NCBI GenBank assembly: GCA_902798675.1
Contig: CADBXQ010000074.1
Coordinates: 1 to 6,237 of the forward strand
Direction of reading: 5' to 3'
Length of the DNA stretch: 6,237 nt
DNA from: Oscillospiraceae bacterium
GTDB lineage: Bacteria; Bacillota; Clostridia; Oscillospirales; Ruminococcaceae
Part shown: one piece after another, positions 1-5,355 of the stretch
How the letters are laid out: every line of letters starts with the position of its first letter
Position numbering within the stretch: the first letter of the stretch is position 1
Made by a program: the position numbers and the translations under genes
The notes under the pieces: model-generated
The model's database searches: none
Told to the model about the DNA's origin: nothing
The model's input: the letters and a program-made list of their open reading frames with translations, nothing else

Positions 1-508
1 CTTTGAGTTTAATAATTTTTTCTTCCAATTTCTTTAAATCTTGTTCATAAATTTTTAGCGCAAACGCTTCTTCAGAAGGCTTATATTCCAAATTGCACAA
101 AGAATCTGTTTTAATTAAGTCATTTAGAAAGCTTCCTGATTTTTCATAGCTCAAACAATCCATAAATTCTTTCTCTGAGCAACATATCGAATCATTTTCG
201 TTTTCATCTTTGCTCTTGGTTTGAGATTCAAAATCTTTTTTAGTTTTGTGATATTCAGCAATCGCATCCGTCAGTTTCAAGCCCAGTTCATCAATTTTTT
301 TCGAAATTTTGTCCACAGCGTTTTTATTGGCTCGCAACAACTCATCAACTTTTTCTGGAAGCATTTTATTTGCCAATTTAGCATCTTTTGCTTTGTGAAC
401 AGGGATCCTTTTTTTGCCCGCGCAAACAGGCATAGCCACGCCAGCAACCATAACTGCAGCGCTTGCAATTGCAATAAATTTTTTTAAAACATTTAATTTT
501 AGATTCAT
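1..508 (-). CDS. Exported coiled-coil-rich protein of unknown function, C-terminus outside window
   Basis: Reading the minus strand from the ATG at 508-506 gives 169 open codons to the window edge, so the stop is not in view. Residues 1-30 form a signal peptide: a basic start (MNLKLNVLKK), a hydrophobic stretch 11-28, and a likely cleavage after Val-Cys-Ala 30, followed by a basic GKKR. The mature part is Lys/Glu-rich. Residues about 45-95 and 148 onward look helical or coiled-coil (heptad Leu/Ile/Val; for example VDELL, ISKKIDEL). Cys lies at 109, 110, 118 and 138. It lacks the Cys-marked helical repeat of the gene at 2474, but the signal and cleavage style (V-x-A then G and lysines) matches it. 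It has no lipobox, membrane helix or sorting motif in the visible part. Upstream is a purine-rich but weak ribosome site (GAAGAAGAG, about 9 bases before the ATG). I do not recognise the family; export is well supported, the role unknown. Confidence 0.8.
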   Translation of the reverse strand, partial: MNLKLNVLKKFIAIASAAVMVAGVAMPVCAGKKRIPVHKAKDAKLANKMLPEKVDELLRANKNAVDKISKKIDELGLKLTDAIAEYHKTKKDFESQTKSKDENENDSICCSEKEFMDCLSYEKSGSFLNDLIKTDSLCNLEYKPSEEAFALKIYEQDLKKLEEKIIKLK

Positions 509-584
509 TTAATAATACTCTTCTTCCCGATAAAATTTATCATTAATGAAATTATATATTATTTGAAACATGCCTCATAAAATC

Positions 585-613
585 AGTGTATCATATTTTC
601 CAGAAAATTACAA
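585..613 (-). promoter_or_regulatory. Candidate sigma-A promoter for the exported gene at 508
   Basis: On the minus strand, TTGTAA (613-608) is followed after 17 bases by TACACT (590-585), with an extended -10 TGA directly before it. Transcription would begin near 578, leaving a leader of about 70 bases. Both hexamers are 4/6 matches, so the call is tentative. Confidence 0.35.
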
Positions 614-695
614 GATATAAATTAAAAAAATTATTAATAATTCAAATTGTGATAATTATATATATTTATGCTAATATTTTAAAATTAAAATGCAT

Positions 696-728
696 AATTT
701 GCAACAAGAATCAGTTTTTGTGCAAATT
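696..728. repeat. Imperfect inverted repeat, possible operator
   Basis: AATTTGCAACAA (696-707) pairs with TTGTGCAAATT (718-728). It forms 11 pairs with one bulged A around a 10-base loop. It lies between the two divergent promoters and has no T tract, so an operator is more likely than a terminator. No regulator is known for it. Confidence 0.3.
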
Positions 729-811
729 GCTTAAATATGAATTTTTAATACAGATTGTTTGAATAATGGCGATAAAATAAGCAAACTGCCATTGAAACTT
801 AAATTTTTGAC

Positions 812-839
812 TTGACTTTAAAACAAAATAATTTATAAT
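812..839 (+). promoter_or_regulatory. Strong sigma-A promoter abutting the ferritin remnant
   Basis: TTGACT (812-817), a 16-base spacer and a perfect TATAAT (834-839). The predicted start near 846 is only about 5 bases before the ATG at 851, so a transcript would be almost leaderless. There is no ribosome site between them. This suggests that the promoter belonged to a longer gene or was joined to the remnant by a deletion. Confidence 0.6.
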
Positions 840-850
840 TAAAAGTGTGC

Positions 851-1227
851 ATGGTTTCAATTTTTGCCTCACAAGGTTTTTCAAAGCTTGACAAAAAATA
901 CGCAGAGCATGTTTTGGAAGAAAGGGGTTATGTCGACCAATTAATCGACCGGATTTTGGATTTAGGGAGCAGGTAAAAAATTCTTCAAAAGCGAAAACGC
1001 CGGTTTATAATGACCCCATAGAATGGATAAAATATGACCTTAAAATATCTCAAGATGGCCTGGCTTGGCTTGCAGCACTTATCAAAGAAGCTCAAGAAGA
1101 CTTGACAACTTTTGATATTCTCAAAGAATATTACAAAGACGAAGAAAATGATATGTTTTGGGCGCAGCAACAGCTGGAATTAATAGAAAAAATTGGAGAG
1201 CAAAATTGGCTATATATGCAAGTGTGA
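851..1227 (+). pseudogene. Decayed ferritin/bacterioferritin-like gene, truncated and frameshifted
   Basis: Two frames join into one ferritin-like protein. The first, 851-976, encodes a 41-residue piece with helix-B character (EERGYVDQLIDRILDLG). The second, about 973-1227, encodes YNDPIEW, then a helix-C-like part and a bacterioferritin-like C-terminus (DEENDMFW, LELIEKIGEQNWLY). Adding one G to the GGG at 965-967 joins them as L-G-E-Q-V-K-N. About 125 residues are recovered against the usual 145-170: helix A, which carries one metal ligand, is absent. By-eye alignment to E. coli Bfr places Tyr where His54 would be, Ser near Glu94, and Asp where His130 would be, so the diiron site looks lost. 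Known family role: iron storage in a 24-subunit shell with ferroxidase activity. Here no functional product is expected. There is no ribosome site at the ATG. Alternative: a non-ferroxidase ferritin-like relative that carries a sequencing error. Confidence 0.72.
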
Positions 1228-1407
1228 AACTTTGAAAATTTTGCTCTTTTGGATGTGTTAAATAAATTAAATCAATTAAAAATAAAAGCTATTGTTGGTT
1301 GAAAAAAACAGCAAGCGCTTTTATTTTTTAGGTTTATTTGAATTTTTTATTAAATAATTCATTTGGGTTTTGTGTTCGAAGGATATCATCGATTTTAATA
1401 TGTAAAA

Positions 1408-1446
1408 TTAAATAAAATTTAACCAAAAATTAACAAAAAATTAACA
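1408..1446 (+). promoter_or_regulatory. Four phased TTAA hexamers, Pho-box-like activator site
   Basis: TTAAAT (1408-1413), TTAACC (1419-1424), TTAACA (1430-1435) and TTAACA (1441-1446) recur exactly every 11 bp, on one face of the helix. OmpR/PhoB-family regulators bind such direct repeats. The Bacillus PhoP site is described as TT(A/C/T)A(C/T)A repeats with about 5-bp spacers, which the last three fit well. They lie 20 bases upstream of a promoter that has no good -35, the usual arrangement for activation. The region is A/T-rich, so chance is possible. Confidence 0.42.
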
Positions 1447-1463
1447 CATTCAAAGCTAGAACG

Positions 1464-1472
1464 TGATATAAT
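1464..1472 (+). promoter_or_regulatory. Extended -10 promoter of the broken exported gene
   Basis: TGA followed by a perfect TATAAT (1467-1472). No acceptable -35 lies at 16-18 bases; the nearest, TTAACA at 1441, is 20 bases away. Transcription should begin near 1479. The lack of a -35 fits dependence on an activator bound at the upstream repeats. Confidence 0.55.
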
Positions 1473-1540
1473 TTATGTGTAGTTTATAGGTTATTTCAAT
1501 GAAAAACTATATTGGAAAGATTACATACGGAGGAATATAA

Positions 1541-2395
1541 ATGAAAAAAGATTTTAGTTAAATTTATTGCTCTGCTTTGCTCCTTGAGCGCAATGTTTTC
1601 ATCAACAAGCCTTGTGGCTGGAGCTCATCCCAAAAAACTTCGAAAAAAAATTCAACAAACGAGCCTCAAAGCAGTCAAAATGCCAGTGAGGATCAAACTT
1701 TGAAAAAAAACAACTTGAAGATTTAATACATGATCTGATGCTGTCATATGACGTTGAAAACATTGTCTCACAACTTGCAAGAAAGGAAAATTTTTATGGC
1801 CAAGAGGAAAAAATCATAGAAGCTATTGAATTTGTTTTTCAAAAAGACTGTTTTAACGATATGTCGGAAAACAATGCTGTTGAATTAAAAAATATAATAC
1901 AAAGATGTACAAATAACAACGTTGCAAATACACATATGGCGTATGCTATAGGAAGTTTGATGAAAATAAAAGCTTCTGTATTGATAGAGATAGTCAGAAT
2001 GAAAAAGATAAGCTCAGAAATCAAACTAGAGAGCAAAGGATATTTCAATGGCGTTAGAGCGCAAGCAAAAGACACATTTTATGAAAAAGCTGTTAATAAT
2101 CCGGTTAATTATCTTAAGCCAAAGCTGGAGCTAGATAATGTTAGTTGTCAAGAATTTTTCATGGATTATTATGATGATAATAGTGAAATAATTGAGTTTA
2201 AAAAAAGCGTTAAACAACGCTATGTTGATGGGCTTAGAGAGGACTTTAAAAAACGCGGCCGCAAGTTTGCTCGTGCTAATGAAACCGATAAGAAAAAATA
2301 TGCATTTGAAAACATTAAACTCAAACAATCTGACTTGGGAGAGTTTTACGACAACTTTAAAAAAAGCCTATGAACAAGGAGTTAACGAAGGTTAA
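1541..2395 (+). pseudogene. Frameshifted exported repeat protein, paralogue of the gene at 2474
   Basis: A clear GGAGG (1529-1533), 7 bases before ATG 1541, marks the true start, but that frame stops after MKKDFS. Dropping the G at 1550 restores a signal peptide (ILVKFIALLCSLSAMFSS, then LVAG-AHPKK). Adding one A to the A8 run 1643-1650 continues into a Ser/Asn/Gln-rich linker. Adding one A to the A8 run 1703-1710 enters the long frame that is open to 2373 (QLEDLIHDL, then residues from M1738). Removing one A from the A7 run 2359-2365 would give a natural-looking tail (KKAYEQGVNEG) ending at 2395. The whole N-terminal part aligns with the gene at 2474: LIHDLMLSY with LIDDLKNSY, and NIIQRCTNN...AYAIG with DILDRCVNN...AMAIK. 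Restored length is about 280 residues, with one good Cys-marked repeat against seven or eight in its neighbour. Either a recent pseudogene, or a gene rescued by slippage on the A tracts. Function unknown; once exported. Confidence 0.8.
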
Positions 2396-2420
2396 ACTCC
2401 AAAAAGCAAAAAAATAAAGC

Positions 2421-2449
2421 TTTGTGTTCAAGTTATATATAAATATAAT
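2421..2449 (+). promoter_or_regulatory. Candidate promoter of the 666-residue exported protein
   Basis: TTTGTG (2421-2426), a 17-base spacer and a perfect TATAAT (2444-2449). A 16-base alternative uses TTGTGT at 2422. Transcription would start near 2456 and leave a very short leader holding GGGAG (2460-2464). The weak -35 keeps this tentative; read-through from the broken gene upstream is also possible, since I see no terminator between them. Confidence 0.4.
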
Positions 2450-2473
2450 TTTTGAAAATGGGAGCGGTTTATT

Positions 2474-4474
2474 ATGAAAATTCAAAAAAAATTTATTGTT
2501 AAAGTCCTTTCTGCTTTGTGTGTGGCTGGTGCTATATCAATGACGACGCAGACTCTCGTTAGCGCCGGTTCGCCAAAAAAGTTATTGGGGAAAAAGACCA
2601 AACTTCAAAAAGAAGATGAAACTCCGGAGAAAAAACAAATCAAAAATTTAATAGATGATCTGAAAAATTCATATAAAACAGATGATATTATGGAAAGGTC
2701 AAAAAAAGCCGAACAAACAATATCAACATTATGTACACTGCACGACTTTTGCAAAATGGAGCCTAAAATTGCGAAGGCTGTTGCGCGGGCGATTGGAAAA
2801 AATTGCTTTAGCCAACCGATTGACAGCGATGGCTATAAAACAGATGAAAATGCATTTAAACATTTTAATCCTATAAGTATAAAAATTAAAGATATATTAG
2901 ACAGATGTGTAAATAACAAAAAAGCTCAAAAATTTGTTGCAATGGCGATTAAAAATTGGATCCGTCAGATTGATATTAATTCGAAAACATATGATGAAAA
3001 AGTTGCTGATAGGTTGAAGTTTGAAATTTATAAAGATTCTGAAAAATATGAATTCAAATTCAAAAACACTCCGTATATGGTGGATTTTGAATATGGAAAT
3101 GGCTTTTTGGATTTGAAGATTGAGGAACTTTCGTGTGATCTGAATTTAATATATCGAAAAATTTCGGATGATTTGGAGCTTGAGCTGAGAAAAATTTTGA
3201 CAAAGTGTTTAAAAAACCACGATGCTAAAAAGTTTGTTGCGCAAGTTGTGGCTGATCTGGCCTATTTGAGTCTTGTTCGGTGCACATGCAGTTTGAGCGA
3301 GCAAAAATCGGTTTTGTCTGAAAAAAGCCAACAAGAAAATAAAAATTCTGATATGCCAGTTTTTGTTTTGAGCATTGATCAAAAAAAATGTGATGTTGAT
3401 GATGAAAGCGAGATAGAGTTGGTTAATATATTAACTGAGTGTTTGGATAATGACAAAGCTCGAAAATATATCGCGCAAGCCATAGAAACATTAATTACAC
3501 TAAGATATTTTGATTATACAAATGTTAACGCCCAAGCAAAGCTTAAAACAAAGCAAAAAATTCAAAATATATTAAAGACATGCGCAAACAGTCATGACGC
3601 AAAGCGAGTCGTTGCTTCAGCGATTGGCAAACTAGCTGATTCAAACTATATTGACGACTCCACCGAGAATGATATTGATGAAATGATTAATTTATTATCT
3701 AAATGTTCGGATAATGATGATTCATTAGAAAAAATTTCGAGTTGTGTTTATAATCTTGCTTGCATATTAAACACAATGTATGACAGTGATATTTATGACC
3801 AAAACATTGATGTATGTTATGAAAATGAGGATATATATGAAAATGATCTTTTAAAAGCAGACGATGATGCTGAAAGAATTAGCGAAATTAGCTATGATTA
3901 TGAAGATTATCAATCCAAAATAGACAACATTCAAATGAATAATTTGGTCAATAATCTCAATATATTGTCTAATACTAATGTTTTTAACCAACCATCCAAT
4001 AATATTTCAAATCCGAACGAAAATAATCAAATTCAAAATAGCACACCAAAAAATATTCGATATGATTTGAATATAGACGTCGCTGCGAATAATTTATCCG
4101 GCCTGTTTAATTTATTATACACATGCATAGATAACAGTTGCGAAACCGGGCGCTTAGGAGCAAAATCTGCTCAGCAATTACTACACATTAAAAAATTTCA
4201 AGACATTGTTAAAAATGATGGAGAAATCAAAGAAAAAGTTGTTAAATCTTTATCAAGGTGTTGGAGTCTACACACACCAGACGAACCCACTCAAGACATC
4301 ATCCAAGACATAATTAATCAATATAGCGAAAAATTGTTTAATGAAGTTGATATAAAAACAATAAAAACCGACAAAAAAATCGATTGGCAGCCAAAAACAA
4401 AAAACCAGCCTCTTGAAAAACACACAAACAGCGAAGATGAAAACAGCGAAAAAGATATAGATAGTTTTATATAG
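2474..4474 (+). CDS. Exported 666-residue helical-repeat protein of unknown function
   Basis: The start is set by GGGAG (2460-2464), 9 bases before ATG. Residues 1-31 are a signal peptide (MKIQKK, hydrophobic core, cleavage after Val-Ser-Ala 31), followed by a basic GSPKK. The mature protein has seven or eight copies of a roughly 30-residue helix-turn-helix unit, with Cys at 87, 145, 245, 323, 370, 411, 551 and 596. The consensus is about I-x-x-IL-x-x-C-x-x-N-x-x-A-K-K-x-V-A-x-A-I. Residues 432-530 are a Asp/Glu/Tyr then Asn-rich, probably disordered linker, and 625-666 a charged tail. There is no later membrane helix, LPXTG or lipobox, so a soluble secreted protein is expected. The fold may be an alpha-solenoid for protein binding; that is inference from periodicity only. 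A frameshifted shorter paralogue lies 78-100 bases upstream, so the pair arose by duplication. An intact A8 run at 3381-3388 shows that long A tracts are tolerated here. Family not recognised. Confidence 0.88.
   Translation: MKIQKKFIVKVLSALCVAGAISMTTQTLVSAGSPKKLLGKKTKLQKEDETPEKKQIKNLIDDLKNSYKTDDIMERSKKAEQTISTLCTLHDFCKMEPKIAKAVARAIGKNCFSQPIDSDGYKTDENAFKHFNPISIKIKDILDRCVNNKKAQKFVAMAIKNWIRQIDINSKTYDEKVADRLKFEIYKDSEKYEFKFKNTPYMVDFEYGNGFLDLKIEELSCDLNLIYRKISDDLELELRKILTKCLKNHDAKKFVAQVVADLAYLSLVRCTCSLSEQKSVLSEKSQQENKNSDMPVFVLSIDQKKCDVDDESEIELVNILTECLDNDKARKYIAQAIETLITLRYFDYTNVNAQAKLKTKQKIQNILKTCANSHDAKRVVASAIGKLADSNYIDDSTENDIDEMINLLSKCSDNDDSLEKISSCVYNLACILNTMYDSDIYDQNIDVCYENEDIYENDLLKADDDAERISEISYDYEDYQSKIDNIQMNNLVNNLNILSNTNVFNQPSNNISNPNENNQIQNSTPKNIRYDLNIDVAANNLSGLFNLLYTCIDNSCETGRLGAKSAQQLLHIKKFQDIVKNDGEIKEKVVKSLSRCWSLHTPDEPTQDIIQDIINQYSEKLFNEVDIKTIKTDKKIDWQPKTKNQPLEKHTNSEDENSEKDIDSFI
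2714..4315 (+). repeat. Protein-level Cys-marked repeats within the exported protein
   Basis: Units by residue: R1 about 81-110 (divergent), R2 136-165 (DILDRCVNNKKAQKFVAMAI), R3 236-265 (KILTKCLKNHDAKKFVAQVV), R4 314-343 (NILTECLDNDKARKYIAQAI), R5 361-390 (NILKTCANSHDAKRVVASAI), R6 402-431 (NLLSKCSDND...), R7 542-571 (NLLYTCIDNSC...) and R8 from about 584 (SLSRCW, partial). R2-R5 are the cleanest: the same length, with Cys, N and A-[KR]-x-[FVY]-[VI]-A in fixed register. DNA identity between units is low, so these are old duplications, not fresh tandem repeats. Confidence 0.75.
3767..4063 (+). other. Low-complexity acidic/Asn-rich linker coding segment
   Basis: Codons 432-530 of the exported protein. 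The first half is rich in Asp, Glu and Tyr (YDSDIYDQN, EDIYEND, YDYEDY). The second is rich in Asn, Gln and Ser (NNLVNNLN, NPNENNQIQN). It separates repeats R6 and R7 and shows no repeat signature itself. A flexible surface-exposed spacer is the likeliest role. Confidence 0.6.
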
Positions 4475-4486
4475 CGCGCACCCGCC

Positions 4487-4520
4487 AAGCTTGTTGACTT
4501 TACTGACAGCAGGCTTTTTA
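4487..4520 (+). terminator. Rho-independent terminator of the exported protein gene
   Basis: AAGCTTGTTG (4487-4496) pairs with CAGCAGGCTT (4507-4516), giving 10 pairs of which two are G-U, closed by a 10-base loop and followed by a T run (4515-4519). It begins 12 bases after the TAG at 4472-4474 and separates this gene from the convergent tRNA. Confidence 0.8.
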
Positions 4521-4534
4521 TTATTGATCCACTC

Positions 4535-4558
4535 AAAAACATACCAAGAAACATCTTG
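4535..4558 (-). terminator. Weak terminator candidate after the tRNA
   Basis: On the minus strand, directly after the encoded CCA, CAAGA-TGTT-TCTTG (4558-4545) forms a 5-bp hairpin, followed five bases later by TTTTT (4539-4535). The stem is short, so this is only a possible end for the tRNA transcript. Confidence 0.3.
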
Positions 4559-4635
4559 TGGTCGGGGCGACAGGACTTGAACCTGCGGCATCTTGGTCCC
4601 AAACCAAGCACTCTACCAAACTGAGCTACGCCCCG
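4559..4635 (-). tRNA. tRNA-Pro (anticodon UGG), CCA encoded
   Basis: The complete cloverleaf reads on the minus strand. Acceptor CGGGGCG (4635-4629) pairs with CGCCCCG. The D stem is GCTC/GAGT. The anticodon stem CTTGG/CCAAG encloses the loop TTTGGGA, so bases 34-36 are TGG. The T stem GCAGG/CCTGT encloses TTCAAGT. The discriminator is A, followed by an encoded CCA at 4561-4559. The C1-G72 pair is typical of bacterial proline tRNA. It decodes CCN proline codons, with CCA favoured. Confidence 0.97.
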
Positions 4636-4654
4636 AAACAAACACACTACCTGA

Positions 4655-4683
4655 ATTTTATCATGAACTTTTCAAAATGTCAA
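4655..4683 (-). promoter_or_regulatory. Near-consensus promoter of tRNA-Pro
   Basis: On the minus strand: TTGACA (4683-4678), a 17-base spacer, then TAAAAT (4660-4655) with an extended TGA before it. The predicted start near 4648 is about 13 bases before the mature tRNA, as expected for a short 5' leader removed by RNase P. Confidence 0.85.
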
Positions 4684-4741
4684 GCATTTTATTAAAAAAA
4701 ATGAAAAATTTTTGTGTGGCGTTTTTTTAGCAAAGAATCGG

Positions 4742-5186
4742 GTTTGGATTATATTTGTCCCCTCAATCCTTCTTCTTGAAAATATCCATAATTCAATTTA
4801 AAAAACCAACATATTTCAAGCTGTCCTCAAAAGCATTCTAAAAAACAACGATAAAATGGAGCCAGCTTCCGCCTGCCGACCATAAACTGCGCTGTTTGGT
4901 CTGATTGAAAATTTCAAACTTTTTTAAAGCGCCAATGACAAGCCAAGGTTAAAAGGAGTGCCTGCCTCCCAGGACGCGAGCCTACCGCTTGTTAAGGAAA
5001 TTTCCAGAGGCGTTTGCGCTGGAATAAGGTTTAATATTACAGTTAGTTGTGAGCTGGCGGCGGTTTAAATGGCTCTTGCATGGTTTTTTGGAACGTGATC
5101 AAGGATATTGGGAATTGTTGGGCTTTTAATAAAAAGAGTTGGATATTTTAAACAAAGGCTTGCCAAGAGACAAATATAACCCAATC
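4742..5186. ncRNA. Candidate large structured non-coding RNA, unclassified, about 445 nt
   Basis: No protein fits, GC rises to about 47% (113/240 in 4861-5100) and helices nest from end to end. P1: 4744-4759 with 5169-5184, 15 of 16 pairs. P2: 4779-4788 with 5140-5149, 10 pairs. P3: 4806-4811 with 5116-5121. P3b: 4840-4846 with 5083-5089. P4: 4859-4863 with 5071-5075. P5: 4869-4873 with 5059-5063. Inside are hairpins P6 4878-4901, P7 4936-4943 with 4987-4994 enclosing P8 (4946-4950 with 4979-4983) and P9 (4961-4973), and P10 5002-5024. The strand is unresolved: P7 and P8 contain G-U pairs only if the plus strand is transcribed, while P1 becomes 20 continuous pairs only on the minus strand. 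I find no signature of RNase P RNA (GAGGAAAGTCC), tmRNA, SRP RNA or a T-box. Neighbouring a tRNA is typical of the large ROOL/GOLLD classes, but I cannot match those. Confidence 0.55.
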
Positions 5187-5217
5187 AAAAAATGTAATTT
5201 GCGGTTTTTGCGATTAC
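5187..5217 (-). terminator. Terminator-like hairpin on the minus strand
   Basis: On the minus strand, GTAATCGC (5217-5210) pairs with GCAAATTAC (5202-5194) with one bulge and a seven-base AAAAACC loop, then runs into TTTTTT (5192-5187). No minus-strand gene lies to its right in view, so it may block antisense transcription, or be a hairpin beside the candidate RNA. On the plus strand it has no T tract. Confidence 0.35.
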
Positions 5218-5286
5218 GCTTGACATAAATCGCGCCAAATCAATTGCAAATCCACAAATTTTGTAAATATTTCATATCTTGGACTG

Positions 5287-5315
5287 TTGTTTTTTAAACT
5301 GTGATGTGGTATAAT
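5287..5315 (+). promoter_or_regulatory. Promoter of the HAD phosphatase gene
   Basis: TTGTTT (5287-5292), a 17-base spacer and a perfect TATAAT (5310-5315) preceded by TGG, an extended -10. The transcript should start near 5322, about 34 bases before the ATG. Confidence 0.65.
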
Positions 5316-5355
5316 TAAGTGTGGATGCTGAATATTTTCTTGGGGGTTTTGAGAA

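Larger units (their letters stand above)
509..850. other. Divergent intergenic region, 342 bases
   Basis: I see no gene here in either strand. It separates the minus-strand exported gene from the plus-strand ferritin remnant and is very AT-rich. It holds a candidate promoter for each side (585-613 minus, 812-839 plus) and an inverted repeat at 696-728. A second short pair, AATGGC 765-770 with GCCATT 788-793, is too short to interpret. I looked for the missing first helix of the ferritin here and found no matching open frame. Confidence 0.6.
1228..1540. other. Intergenic region with control elements for the broken exported gene
   Basis: No gene is visible in these 313 bases. The first 75 bases stay open in the ferritin frame after its TGA (to a TGA at 1300-1302), which I regard as chance. 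An AAGCGCTT palindrome followed by T runs near 1312-1330 is too weak to call a terminator. The right half carries the 11-bp-spaced TTAA repeats (1408-1446), an extended -10 (1464-1472) and a roughly 60-base leader ending in GGAGG (1529-1533). Confidence 0.55.

Noticed and set aside
277..474. Minus-strand frame of 65 codons and plus-strand frame of 88 codons (221-487).
   Set aside because: Both overlap the longer minus-strand exported protein, which has a signal peptide and a natural composition.
1228..1302. Open extension in the ferritin frame after its TGA (ALLDVLNKLNQLKIKAIVG).
   Set aside because: Ferritins normally end near the preceding TGA, and nothing else in the window suggests TGA is read as an amino acid.
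1306..1332. Possible terminator around the AAGCGCTT palindrome followed by T runs.
   Set aside because: The stem has no proper loop and cannot extend without two mismatches.
1541..4474. CRISPR array, toxin-antitoxin pair or phage genes in the accessory part.
   Set aside because: No regularly spaced DNA repeats, no small overlapping gene pair and no phage-type protein were seen.
4268..4647. Two overlapping open frames on the minus strand through the tRNA region, about 107-109 codons.
   Set aside because: They translate the tRNA itself and the antisense of the exported gene; they are shadows.
4684..4740. Runs of A and T (AAAAATTTTT, T7) beside the tRNA promoter as a bidirectional terminator.
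   Set aside because: No GC-containing stem; simple AT-rich sequence.
4928..5067. A 46-codon open stretch on the plus strand that begins near A-N-D and ends E-L-A-A-V, superficially like a tmRNA tag.
   Set aside because: It has no start codon with a ribosome site, is too long for a tag, and the region has no tRNA-like ends. A chance open frame in GC-richer DNA is more likely.
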